A model generated the notes under the pieces. The model was not told where the DNA came from, did no database searches, and was given only the letters and a program-made list of their open reading frames with translations. From NCBI GenBank assembly GCA_022446965.1, contig JAKVBV010000003.1, forward strand, positions 30,113 to 94,112: a stretch of DNA of 64,000 nt. Direction: 5' to 3'. The translations under genes and the position numbers were made by a program. This document shows positions 52,378 through 61,283 of this stretch, piece by piece. This DNA comes from Phycisphaerales bacterium (GTDB lineage Bacteria > Planctomycetota > Phycisphaerae > Phycisphaerales > SM1A02). Within the stretch, counting starts at the first letter, position 1, and each line of letters starts with the position of its first letter.

Positions 52378-53079
52378 ATGAGCACTGCCACGACGCACGA
52401 CAAGAATAGCGTGATGGACCGTCTCAAATGGGAGACGCGTCCTGCCCACGATCGCATCGAATCCGTCCCCTTCAGCATGATGATGCAGGAAGGTCGGCTG
52501 CCTCGAGCACGCTTTGCGGCGAAGCTCGCCTGCTGGCTCACGGTCCACGGCGCGCTCGAAGCGGCTGTTGCCCAGAGCGACGACGCAGCCTGCGCCGCCG
52601 TGTGGGTGGATTCGATGGCGCGCACGAGCCATCTGCGACATGACCTGTGCTGCCACGGCGACATGGACATGCCCGCAGCGGCCGCCACGGCGACGCTGCG
52701 CATCGTCAAATGGCTCTCCGGCCTCGCCGACACCGACCCCCGCGCCCTGCTGGGCTGCCTGTATGTACTGGAAGGCTCCAAACTCGGCGGCACGATCCTC
52801 CGCAAGTGCCTCGACGACGCCTACGGCTGTGGTCCCGATGCACTGAGCTACTTCTGGGCCTCGGGCACATCGCCAATGCCAGACTTCAAGGCCTTCAAGG
52901 AACGGATGGAAGCAGCCCTCACTACCGACGAGGAACGCGATCGTGTGGTCGCCGCCGCGTCGGGCATGTTCGAGCACCTCACCGATGTGCTTGAAGGCCT
53001 GCTCGAAGGGCTGGACAGCGCTGCTGCGGTGGAGCCCGAGCCGGTCGGCGAGGGCAAGTGCCCCTTCGGCCACGGTTGA
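52378..53079 (+). CDS. heme oxygenase (biliverdin-forming)
   Basis: 233 residues. The proximal His region is RLKWETRPAHDRIES (about residues 17-31), and the distal helix motif GSKLGG near residue 140 matches bacterial heme oxygenases of the HmuO/BphO type. It cleaves heme to biliverdin, CO and iron, in the cytoplasm. Its C-terminus ends with KCPFGHG, a Cys-Pro motif as in heme-regulated proteins, which may bind a second heme. No phytochrome is next to it; iron recovery is the more likely role. ATG at 52378. Confidence 0.85.
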   Translation: MSTATTHDKNSVMDRLKWETRPAHDRIESVPFSMMMQEGRLPRARFAAKLACWLTVHGALEAAVAQSDDAACAAVWVDSMARTSHLRHDLCCHGDMDMPAAAATATLRIVKWLSGLADTDPRALLGCLYVLEGSKLGGTILRKCLDDAYGCGPDALSYFWASGTSPMPDFKAFKERMEAALTTDEERDRVVAAASGMFEHLTDVLEGLLEGLDSAAAVEPEPVGEGKCPFGHG

Positions 53080-53084
53080 CACAC

Positions 53085-54281
53085 GTGTCGCAAGACACCC
53101 CACTTCGTCTGCGATACCGAACACTCGCCCTCAGTGTCCTGATCGGTCTGGCCACGATGCCGGATTCGATGGTACCGGTCGCCCTCAAGTCCGCCGTGGT
53201 GGATCGGTGGGGCGTGACCGACGCCGACGCGCATTGGTTCACCGCCATGGCGCTCTTCGGTGCGGTGTTGTCGGTGTTCCTGCTGCGCCCCTTAGAGCGA
53301 CGGTTGAGCCCGGCGGCCACGATCGCAGTGGCATCGGTCGTCAATGCCGCGGCGCTGTCCACCATGGCGCTCGACGTGCCATGGTCGCTGGCCATGGGCC
53401 TGCGCATGGTCACCGGCGGCATGGACATGATCACGCTGGCCGTGCTGCTTGGCCTGCTGGGCAGTGGTGATCCCACCCGCTCGGGTCGGCGGTATGGGCC
53501 GGCATCACTGGCCATCATGCTGGGTTTGGCAGCAGGCTTCGTGATCGGTGGCATCTTCGCCGCCAAGTTGGCGTCGGCCATCTTCCACGTGAGTGCCGGG
53601 TTCTCCTTGCTGTTGGCCGTGGCAGCAGGGTGCTCCGGTGGCCTGTTGCGTGATGAATTCACGGTGGAGGCCAAGGCGGCCGGCAAGGGCGTGCGCTTCT
53701 GGCCGGCACTGGCCTTCGCATTCGGAGACCGTGCATTGTCGGCCGTGGTCAGCGTGACCGCGACGCTGTACCTGATCACGCAGGCGGGGTTGGAAGAACG
53801 GGTCGTCGGGTCGGCCCTGGGCATGGTGCTGCTGGTGATCGCCTTGGGCGCCTGGCCCGCAGGTGTGTTGGCTGACCGCATCGGCCCGCTGCCCGTACGC
53901 ATCGCATCGGTCGTGATCTATGCAGGTGCCTTCGCGTCACTGGCGGCGGCGCCGTGGTTGAGCTTCGGCGCCATCGCCATCTGTCTGGCCATGTTGGGCG
54001 TGGGAGGCGCGGGATTGGCGCCGTCGATGTACGTGCTCGGTGCCCGCAAGGGACGTGGCGCGCTCGACATGGGCAGCATTCACGCCGCCGGTTCGGCTGG
54101 GTATCTCACCGGTGTTCTGGTGGCCGGCGCCTTGCTCGTGCTCAAGACGCACTTCAGCGAAGGCGGCGTGTATCAGGTGGTGTTCCTGAGTTTCGCCACC
54201 GGCTATCTGCTGCTCAATCTGCCTGCCATTGCGGCCTTGGCCGGCTGGCGAGTGCGACGATCCGAACTCAGCGGTATCTGA
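53085..54281 (+). CDS. MFS transporter
   Basis: 398 residues, 12 predicted membrane helices; loop 2-3 has RPLERRLSP, in helix-rich context typical of the major facilitator superfamily, and the second half repeats the pattern (GVLADRIGPLPVR). Substrate unknown. The start is uncertain: GTG at 53085, six bases after the heme oxygenase stop, is chosen. Its 3' end overlaps the convergent ABC permease gene by 14 bases. Confidence 0.8.
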   Translation: MSQDTPLRLRYRTLALSVLIGLATMPDSMVPVALKSAVVDRWGVTDADAHWFTAMALFGAVLSVFLLRPLERRLSPAATIAVASVVNAAALSTMALDVPWSLAMGLRMVTGGMDMITLAVLLGLLGSGDPTRSGRRYGPASLAIMLGLAAGFVIGGIFAAKLASAIFHVSAGFSLLLAVAAGCSGGLLRDEFTVEAKAAGKGVRFWPALAFAFGDRALSAVVSVTATLYLITQAGLEERVVGSALGMVLLVIALGAWPAGVLADRIGPLPVRIASVVIYAGAFASLAAAPWLSFGAIAICLAMLGVGGAGLAPSMYVLGARKGRGALDMGSIHAAGSAGYLTGVLVAGALLVLKTHFSEGGVYQVVFLSFATGYLLLNLPAIAALAGWRVRRSELSGI

Positions 54282-55590
54282 TCCAGCGGATCATCTCGCG
54301 TGGTGAGGGCGGCTTGCCCTGCATCAGAATGCCCACGCGGAAGATGCGGCCCGCAGCCCACACCATGGCGCCAGCGGCGACGAAGCCCACGATCAAGCCA
54401 GCGACAATCTCCCACCATGGCAGCGGTTCGACGGCCGCGGCGACGCGAAGCACCAGCACGAATGGTGTCAATGGCGGAATGAATGTCGTCACCGTGGCCA
54501 CGATGCCTTCCGGATCTTCGGTCACCACTGGAATCAGCAGGAGCGGTGCCATGATGAGCATGGTCACCGGTCCGAGCAGCGACTGGGCTTCGGTGATGTC
54601 GCTCACCGCGGCCCCTACGCCGGCCATCATCGAGGCGATCATCAGATAGGCCATCACCAGGCACAGCACCGACACCACGATGTCCAGCACGTCGATCAAG
54701 TCGAGGGCCGCCATCATGCTGAGGAAGAAGCCGGCCACCGCGGCGTACATCGCGATCATCACCAGCGTGACCAGGCCGAAGCCGATGATCTTGCCGTGGA
54801 TGAGCTCGCCCGGGCCACAGGCACTCAACAGCACTTCGATCACCTTGCTCGACTTCTCTTCGATCGTGGAGGTCAGGAGATAATTGCCACCGGTGAACGT
54901 GGTCATCCAGATCAGACCCATCATCACGATGGGGACCACCCAGCGCGTCCATTGGGCCTCGGTGTGCTCGCCGCCCTCGCGATCCAACCGCACCGTGCGC
55001 AGCGGCGGGCGATCGACCAAACGACGGATTTCATCGGGCGACAGCCCTTGATCGATGAGACGGGCGTCCACTGCGGCGAGTCGCGCGCTCGACTCGAGCA
55101 ACTCCACGTGACTGTTGGGCATCGACGGGGGCACGATAAGTTCAAGCCGCAGGTCGTCTTCGCCGGTCACGAGCAGGGCGGCAATCCAGGTGTCGTCTCG
55201 AATGCCCGCCCGCAGTTCGTCGGCCGTGATGTCGGTGACGGTGGCCAGGTTGAGGTTCGTCGTGTCGGGGCGATCCGTGGTCTGCTGCACCGCGGCCGAC
55301 TCGACGGCGGCATTCACGATGGCCGCCGCGTCGTCGCCGTCGGGGACAGTGAACGTGGCAGTTTCGGGTGCCGTCTTGAGTTCGGTGGAGAAGGCCGGGG
55401 TGAAGTTGGGTCCACCGCCGTGCACGGCAATCGTGCCCTGCATGGGGACGATCGTGGGCTTGAGAAAGAGATCGGCGGCGATGGTGACGCCGGCGAAAAT
55501 CACCGGCACAACAACGGCACCGAAGAAGAAGGCCTTGGTGAGCACGGTGCGGCGGAACTCGCGGCCTGCGATGGTGAGGGTGCGGCTCAT
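54268..55590 (-). CDS. ABC-2 type exporter permease (NatB-like)
   Basis: 440 residues: one N-terminal helix (FFFGAVVVPVIFAGVTI, about 22-38), a large extracytoplasmic domain (about 45-215) and six C-terminal helices with NYLLTSTIEEKSSKVIEVLLS (about 237-257), typical of NatB and ABC-2 permeases. Substrate unknown. The ATG overlaps the ATPase gene stop by four bases. Confidence 0.85.
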   Translation of the reverse strand: MSRTLTIAGREFRRTVLTKAFFFGAVVVPVIFAGVTIAADLFLKPTIVPMQGTIAVHGGGPNFTPAFSTELKTAPETATFTVPDGDDAAAIVNAAVESAAVQQTTDRPDTTNLNLATVTDITADELRAGIRDDTWIAALLVTGEDDLRLELIVPPSMPNSHVELLESSARLAAVDARLIDQGLSPDEIRRLVDRPPLRTVRLDREGGEHTEAQWTRWVVPIVMMGLIWMTTFTGGNYLLTSTIEEKSSKVIEVLLSACGPGELIHGKIIGFGLVTLVMIAMYAAVAGFFLSMMAALDLIDVLDIVVSVLCLVMAYLMIASMMAGVGAAVSDITEAQSLLGPVTMLIMAPLLLIPVVTEDPEGIVATVTTFIPPLTPFVLVLRVAAAVEPLPWWEIVAGLIVGFVAAGAMVWAAGRIFRVGILMQGKPPSPREMIRWIRYR

Positions 55591-56501
55591 GCGTCTTCAC
55601 CTGCCGTGACCAACGTGGCGAACACGTCTTCCAGTGATGGCTCGCGGTGTTGCACGCTGCGAAGCGGCGCCGCGGCGAGCGCTGCGGCCATGGCTGCCTG
55701 TGCATCCACGCCATCATCCATTTGTAGCAGCCAGCGGCGACCATCTTGATCGTCGGCCCGAGCCGAGGTGCCAGGCACACTGGGCGCTGGTCCGGGATCA
55801 ATGCGTTCCACCACCAGATCACGGGGATGAAACTGCTCGCGGATGGAGCCAAGGGTGTCGTCGAGCAGCTTGCGGCCCTTGTCCATCAGCAGGATGTGCT
55901 CGCACAGTGTTTCAGCTTCGGGCAACACGTGGGTGCTGAACACGATCGTTCGGCCTTCGGCGTGCAGGTCGCGAATGACTCGCGACAGCAGTTGGCGATT
56001 CACTGGATCCAGCCCTGAGAATGGTTCGTCCAGAATGAGCACGTCGGGATCGTGCAGGACCGACGCGATGAACTGGATCTTCTGTTGTTGGCCCTTGCTG
56101 AGTTCCTCGCATCGCCGCTTGAGTACGCCTTCGAGATCGAGCTTCTCAAGCCAGGCAGTAGCGCGGGCATCGGCGCCCGCGGCATCGATGCCCTTGAGCT
56201 TCGCGATGAAGCGGAGGAAGTCGCGAATGCGCATTCGTCGGTACAGCCCGCGTTCTTCGGGCAGGTATCCGATGCGGTCCTTGGCGTCGAGGGCGGAGTG
56301 GCCCAGCACGGTCACGTCACCGCTGTCGGGGTAGATGATCGACATGATCATCCGGATCGTCGTGCTCTTGCCGGCGCCATTGGGGCCGAGAAAGCCCAGC
56401 AGCGTGCCTTGACGCACTTCGAGATCCAATGCGTCCACCGCCCGGTGTTCGCCAAAGGAGCGAGTGACGTTGCGCAGTGCGATGACCGGTTCAATCGACA
56501 T
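55587..56501 (-). CDS. ABC exporter ATP-binding protein (NatA-like)
   Basis: 304 residues: Walker A GPNGAGKST (about residue 38), signature LSKGQQQKIQF, Walker B VLILDEPFSGLDP and the switch H. It energises the permease encoded downstream. C-terminal domain of about 80 residues (205-304) is longer than in bare ATPases. The ATG at 56501 overlaps the end of the LolA-like gene by 11 bases. Confidence 0.93.
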   Translation of the reverse strand: MSIEPVIALRNVTRSFGEHRAVDALDLEVRQGTLLGFLGPNGAGKSTTIRMIMSIIYPDSGDVTVLGHSALDAKDRIGYLPEERGLYRRMRIRDFLRFIAKLKGIDAAGADARATAWLEKLDLEGVLKRRCEELSKGQQQKIQFIASVLHDPDVLILDEPFSGLDPVNRQLLSRVIRDLHAEGRTIVFSTHVLPEAETLCEHILLMDKGRKLLDDTLGSIREQFHPRDLVVERIDPGPAPSVPGTSARADDQDGRRWLLQMDDGVDAQAAMAAALAAAPLRSVQHREPSLEDVFATLVTAGEDA

Positions 56502-57273
56502 CCGGCAGATCCAGTGGGGGGGCAAAGGTGGCCGGGTCAGGTGGATCGAATGACACCGACGTGATGTCGAGTTGCACGCGTGTGCGTCCACCACTGATGG
56601 CGATGCTGTGGAACAACGTGAGGTCGTCAACCACGCGCCAGTTGCCGAATCGAACGGTGATGGCCGGCGCGTCGGGCGAGGCGTGCAAGGTGGTCGTGAA
56701 GCCCAGCAGTCGCTTGGTCTCCTGTTCGAGAAACACGCGTTCGGTGCGTTCGTCACCGCGAACGAGTTCGATCTCCCAGGCGCGCACGCCGTCGAACTCG
56801 GCCAGACCGACGGTTCGCATGGATGTGGCATTGGCACCCAGTGTGAATGCCAGCTCGAACCAGTTGGCGCGACGGCGGCGGTTGTCGATCGTCTCGAGTG
56901 TTTCCCGTGTCACCGTGCGGCCTGAGGGCAGCTCCAATGCACTCCAGCCCACGGTGCCATCGCTGCCGAATACCGAGCGGCCCAGGCCGGGAAAGGCCGT
57001 TTCAAATGTGGCGCGGCCCTCATCGGCGACGACCCAGCGAAATCGGCCTGGGTCACGACCACCAGGCAAGCGGATCGTTCCCGTAGCGTCCATGGCTTCG
57101 ATGCCGTAGATGGCACTCGTGCCGCCGACCGACTCGATGAAGCCCTGCAGCAAGGCGGTCGGCTCGGGCAGTGGCGGGGTCTCGTCATTGGCGAGGGCCA
57201 GTGGCGAGCACATGGCGATTGCGACGATTGTAAGGGGGCGTAGCACGAGGCAGAAGTCTATCCGCGGGGCCAT
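56491..57273 (-). CDS. exported LolA-like protein linked to an ABC exporter
   Basis: 260 residues: signal peptide (about 1-28, IVAIAMCSPLALA), then a beta-rich body beginning EPTALLQGFIESVGGTSA, with GTIRLPGGRDPGRFRWVV and NRRRRANWFELAFTLGA. It resembles the protein at 6537-7427 in layout: short helical opening with a Gly-Gly, then antiparallel strands. A periplasmic lipid- or lipoprotein-binding partner of the ABC exporter is suggested by gene order. The ATG at 57273 is chosen over in-frame TTG codons three residues upstream. Confidence 0.65.
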   Translation of the reverse strand: MAPRIDFCLVLRPLTIVAIAMCSPLALANDETPPLPEPTALLQGFIESVGGTSAIYGIEAMDATGTIRLPGGRDPGRFRWVVADEGRATFETAFPGLGRSVFGSDGTVGWSALELPSGRTVTRETLETIDNRRRRANWFELAFTLGANATSMRTVGLAEFDGVRAWEIELVRGDERTERVFLEQETKRLLGFTTTLHASPDAPAITVRFGNWRVVDDLTLFHSIAISGGRTRVQLDITSVSFDPPDPATFAPPLDLPDVD

Positions 57274-57306
57274 CAAGGGCAATTATGCATGTATCCGGAA
57301 GAACGG

Positions 57307-57335
57307 TTGAATATTCGCGAATCGCGGCGTAGCCT
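57307..57335 (+). promoter_or_regulatory. possible metH promoter
   Basis: TTGAAT and TAGCCT are 17 bases apart. Transcription would start around 57342, on or next to the metH ATG, and no ribosome binding site precedes the ATG. Confidence 0.35.
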
Positions 57336-57341
57336 TCCCGC

Positions 57342-60300
57342 ATGAGCACCTTTCTTGATGCCGATTCCGGGGGTCGTCCCATTGTCCTTGATGGGGCAAT
57401 GGGGTCCACGCTGCAGTCGATGCCCTTGGACATCGAGGCGGATTATCTCGGCCATGAGAACTGCGTCGACCTGCTGGTGCGATCGCGCCCGGAACTGATC
57501 CAGTCGATTCACGAGTCGTTTCTTGAGGCTGGTGCCGATGCCGTGGAGACCAACACCTTCGGCGCCAATCCGCTGGTGTTGTCGGAATTCGACGACGCCC
57601 TTGCCGCGGATGCTCGAGCCCTCAATGCCCAGGCGGCGCAGGTCGCACGAGCTGCGTGTGAAGCGCACGCCACAGCCGAGCAGCCGCGATACGTGTTTGG
57701 ATCCATGGGGCCCGGCACGCGGCTGATCACGCTGGGGCAGGTGGACTGGCCAACCATGCTGGCGTCCTACGCCGAGCAAGCTGCGGGCCTGCTCGATGGC
57801 GGCGTCGACGCGCTGCTCATTGAAACCTGTCAGGATCTGCTGCAGGTCAAGTGCGCCGTCAACGGCTGCCTGCGGGCACTGGAACGCGCCGGCCGGTCGC
57901 CGCAGGACATTCCAATCTGTGTGAGCCTGACCATCGAATCCACCGGCACGATGCTCGTGGGGAGTGAAATCGCCGCGGCCGTGACGGCATTGCGAGGCTA
58001 TCCGATCGCGTCGTTGGGTTTGAACTGCGCCACTGGGCCCAAGGAAATGACGCGACACATTGAGTACCTGGGCAAGCATTGGGATCGCACGGTGTCGTGT
58101 GTACCCAACGCAGGCCTCCCGGTGCTCGTGGAGGGTCGAACAGAGTTTCCCCTGCAACCGGCGCCGCTGGCAGAATCGCTCGGTGACTTTATGGACACCT
58201 TCGGGGTGGGTTTGGTGGGCGGGTGCTGTGGCACCTCCACAGCGCACATTGCCGAGATCGCCGCCGCGGCCCGAACGCGAGCCAAGCCCCGCCGGGATCG
58301 CAGTGGGTGGACGCCTGCGTGCAGCAGTTTGTACGCCCCGGTGGAGTACCGGCAGGAAAACTCGTTCTTCATCATGGGCGAGCGGATGAACGCCTCGGGC
58401 AGTCGTGCCTTCAAACGCATGCTGGAAGCCGAGTCGTGGGATGACATGGTCACACTTGCTCGCAAACAGGTGCGAGAAGGCGCCAATTGCCTGGACATCA
58501 ACGTGGATTACGCCGGGCGTGACAACGCCGCTGACATGGCCAGGATCGTGTCGGAGGTTGTGCGGCAAGTTGATGCGCCACTCATGCTCGACTCCACGCA
58601 GATCGACACCATCCGCGCCGGTCTGGAGCATGCCGGCGGCAAGTGCATCATCAACTCGGCCAACTTCGAGGATGGCGACGAGAAGTTTGACGCCATCTGC
58701 GAACTGGCCACCACGTTCGGCGCGGGCCTCGTGATCGGGACAATCGACGAAGATCCCGAAGCGGCCATGGCCCGGACAGCCGATCGCAAGGCGTCGATCG
58801 CAGACCGCGCCATTCGGCGGGCGATCGATGAGCACGGTCTGGCTGTCGAAGACCTGTTCATCGATCCGCTCGTGTTGCCCATCTCAACGGGCATGGATGA
58901 CGATCGGCGCAGCGCATTGGAACTGGTGCAGGGCGTGCGCCGCATCCACGAAGATTGGCCCACCGTGCAGATCACGTGCGGGTTGTCCAACTGCTCGTTC
59001 GGATTGAAGCCCTCTGCACGCCAGGTGCTGAACTCCGTGCTCCTGTGGGAGCTCATGGATGCCGGCTTGACCAGTGCCATCGTGCATGCGTCCAAGATCC
59101 AGCCCATGAATCGGATCGATGCAGATCGCAAACAGGCGGCACTTGATCTGATCTATGACCGTCGTGCCCACAGCAGGGGCGGTACCGGCCTGCCTTCCAA
59201 CGTGACAGACGAAACGCACGATCCGCTGCAGCACTTCATTGATCTGTTCGGCGACGAGGTCGCGACACAAGACACTGGCCCTGCCATCGAACGATCGTTG
59301 GAAGAGTGGTTGCAGGCGCACATCGTGGACGGTGAAAAGGAAGGGCTGATCGACCATCTCGACACTGCATTGCAGCAGTATTCCGCTGTCGAGATCATCA
59401 ATGACCATCTGCTCGCTGGGATGAAGACCGTCGGTGAGCTCTTCGGCTCCGGTCAGATGCAGTTGCCCTTCGTGCTGCAAAGTGCTGAAGTCATGAAGAT
59501 GGCGGTGACGCACCTCGAACCGCACATGGAGCGTGTCGAGGGCACATCGCGAGGCCGCATCGTGTTGGCAACGGTGCGAGGCGACGTGCACGACATTGGC
59601 AAGAATCTCGTGGACATCATCTTGTCCAACAACGGGTGGTCGGTGGAGAACATCGGCATCAAGCAGCCGATCGAAGACATCGTGCAGGCCTGGCAACGCA
59701 CGGGTGCAGACGCCATCGGCATGTCTGGGTTGTTGGTGAAGAGCGTGATCGTGATGGAGGAGAACCTCCGCACGATGAACGATATGGGTATCGACGTGCC
59801 GGTATTGCTCGGTGGTGCGGCGTTGTCACGCCACTACTGCGAGTCGCATCTGCGTTCGCTGTACGACGGCCCGTTGTACTACGGCAAGGATGCATTCGAC
59901 GGCCTCCGCATCTGTGAGGCACTGGGCGACGGTGCCACCGACGGGCTCAATGCCGAGATTGACCGGCGGTTGGCCAAACGTGCGGCGGTCGACGCCCGCG
60001 TGAGTGCCATGCGGGAAGGTGAGCCGGCGACGGACGATGCCGAAACCCACAGTGCCGTGGCCAGTGACATTGCGGTGCCCAACGCGCCGTTCTGGGGCAG
60101 CCGCGTGATCGAGGATCTGCCGCTGGACGCCATCTACCCCTACATCAACACGACGGCACTCTTCCGAGGGCAGTGGGGGTTCCGCCGGGGTGATCGCAGC
60201 GCTGGGGCATTCCAGCAGGAGATTGCCGATCACGCCGAGCCGGCATTCGCGCGATTGCAGGCGCAGTTGCGAGACGAAGGCGTACTGCAGCCAAAGGTGG

Positions 60301-60869
60301 TGTACGGCTGGTGGCCTGTGGCGTCCGAAGGCGACGATCTGATCGTGTTCGATCCGGAAGATCACGAGCGTGAGGTTGAGCGGTTCTCGTTTCCCAGGCA
60401 GTCCAAACGGCGTCGTTTGTGCATCGCGGACTTCTTCAAGTCTGTCGACGCGGGCGGACGTGACGTCCTCGGGCTGAGCTGTGTGACCATGGGGACAACC
60501 GTCAGCGAGCGGGCACAGGCCTTGTTCGAAGCGGACGCCTATCAGGAGTACCTTTTGGTGCACGGCATGGGTGTGGAGTGTGCCGAGGCGCTGGCCGAGT
60601 TGTGGCACAAGCGCATGAGGGAAGAGCTGGGCATCGACGGAGAAGACAGCCCGCACATCAAGGCGTTGTTCACCCAGCAGTACCGCGGAAGTCGGTACTC
60701 ATTCGGCTATCCGGCCTGCCCGGAAATGTCAGATCAGGAACGTTTGTTCCGGTTGCTTGAGCCCGAGCGCATCGGCTGCCGTCTCACGGAGAATTGGCAG
60801 ATCGACCCCGAGCAGAGCACGAGCGCCATCATCGTGCACCATCCTGAGGCCAAGTACTTCAATGTGTGA
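57342..60869 (+). CDS. metH: MetH, cobalamin-dependent methionine synthase
   Basis: 1175 residues, near the usual ~1200. Domains in order: homocysteine-binding (about 1-310, zinc cysteines in NCATGPKEM near 228 and GGCCGTSTAHI near 293), pterin-binding (about 340-600, ANCLDINVDYAG near 385), cobalamin-binding (about 620-880 with DVHDIGKNL near 747, whose His replaces the lower ligand of cobalamin) and activation domain (about 890-1175, with RGSRYSFGYPACPEM). It methylates homocysteine from methyl-tetrahydrofolate. No riboswitch is found in the 68-base upstream gap, unlike the unit at 2770-3642. Confidence 0.97.
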   Translation: MSTFLDADSGGRPIVLDGAMGSTLQSMPLDIEADYLGHENCVDLLVRSRPELIQSIHESFLEAGADAVETNTFGANPLVLSEFDDALAADARALNAQAAQVARAACEAHATAEQPRYVFGSMGPGTRLITLGQVDWPTMLASYAEQAAGLLDGGVDALLIETCQDLLQVKCAVNGCLRALERAGRSPQDIPICVSLTIESTGTMLVGSEIAAAVTALRGYPIASLGLNCATGPKEMTRHIEYLGKHWDRTVSCVPNAGLPVLVEGRTEFPLQPAPLAESLGDFMDTFGVGLVGGCCGTSTAHIAEIAAAARTRAKPRRDRSGWTPACSSLYAPVEYRQENSFFIMGERMNASGSRAFKRMLEAESWDDMVTLARKQVREGANCLDINVDYAGRDNAADMARIVSEVVRQVDAPLMLDSTQIDTIRAGLEHAGGKCIINSANFEDGDEKFDAICELATTFGAGLVIGTIDEDPEAAMARTADRKASIADRAIRRAIDEHGLAVEDLFIDPLVLPISTGMDDDRRSALELVQGVRRIHEDWPTVQITCGLSNCSFGLKPSARQVLNSVLLWELMDAGLTSAIVHASKIQPMNRIDADRKQAALDLIYDRRAHSRGGTGLPSNVTDETHDPLQHFIDLFGDEVATQDTGPAIERSLEEWLQAHIVDGEKEGLIDHLDTALQQYSAVEIINDHLLAGMKTVGELFGSGQMQLPFVLQSAEVMKMAVTHLEPHMERVEGTSRGRIVLATVRGDVHDIGKNLVDIILSNNGWSVENIGIKQPIEDIVQAWQRTGADAIGMSGLLVKSVIVMEENLRTMNDMGIDVPVLLGGAALSRHYCESHLRSLYDGPLYYGKDAFDGLRICEALGDGATDGLNAEIDRRLAKRAAVDARVSAMREGEPATDDAETHSAVASDIAVPNAPFWGSRVIEDLPLDAIYPYINTTALFRGQWGFRRGDRSAGAFQQEIADHAEPAFARLQAQLRDEGVLQPKVVYGWWPVASEGDDLIVFDPEDHEREVERFSFPRQSKRRRLCIADFFKSVDAGGRDVLGLSCVTMGTTVSERAQALFEADAYQEYLLVHGMGVECAEALAELWHKRMREELGIDGEDSPHIKALFTQQYRGSRYSFGYPACPEMSDQERLFRLLEPERIGCRLTENWQIDPEQSTSAIIVHHPEAKYFNV

Positions 60870-60872
60870 ATG

Positions 60873-60906
60873 CAACAGGCCCGCACGTTGCCGTACGGGC
60901 CTGTTG
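60873..60906. terminator. bidirectional terminator after metH
   Basis: An 11-bp stem CAACAGGCCCG/CGGGCCTGTTG with a 12-base loop starts four bases after the metH stop and ends 21 bases before the convergent RRM gene's stop. Confidence 0.75.
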
Positions 60907-60926
60907 ATATTCAGTTGCGAACGAGT

Positions 60927-61169
60927 TCAGCGGCGAGGCTGTGCTTCGTTCACGCGCAGGGCGCGACCGCCGCAGTCGTTGCCGTCAAGTTCGGCAATGG
61001 CTTTGCGGCCGTCGTCATCACCCATTTCCACGAAACCAAAGCCACGGGAGCGGCCCGTTTCGCGGTCCATCAGCACAGTGGCCGACGTGACGTGCCCGAA
61101 GGGCTCAAACATACTGGTGAGTTCGGCGTCATCGACGCGCCAAGGGAGATTGCCAACATAGATCTTCAT
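60927..61169 (-). CDS. RNA-binding protein, single RRM domain
   Basis: 80 residues forming one RNA-recognition motif: RNP2 KIYVGNLPW (about 2-10) and RNP1 RSRGFGFVEM (about 41-50), with the aromatic residues that stack on RNA. Short RRM proteins of this type are common in cyanobacteria and planctomycetes and are often cold-induced. The ATG at 61169 gives the RNP2 at residue 2. No Shine-Dalgarno is seen. Confidence 0.9.
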   Translation of the reverse strand: MKIYVGNLPWRVDDAELTSMFEPFGHVTSATVLMDRETGRSRGFGFVEMGDDDGRKAIAELDGNDCGGRALRVNEAQPRR

Positions 61170-61283
61170 GAGAGAAACCAGACCAAGCCGTGCCGCTGAT
61201 GCAGGGAAACTGGATCGCCCCGCCAGCGGCGTGCGGTGCCGATCCTTGGTTCGAGGCGATTCCTCGGCCGGAGAGTGTAGCAC

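Noticed and set aside
57274..57341. Possible second riboswitch before metH
   Set aside because: The gap is 68 bases and contains no B12 box, SAM or SAH motif.
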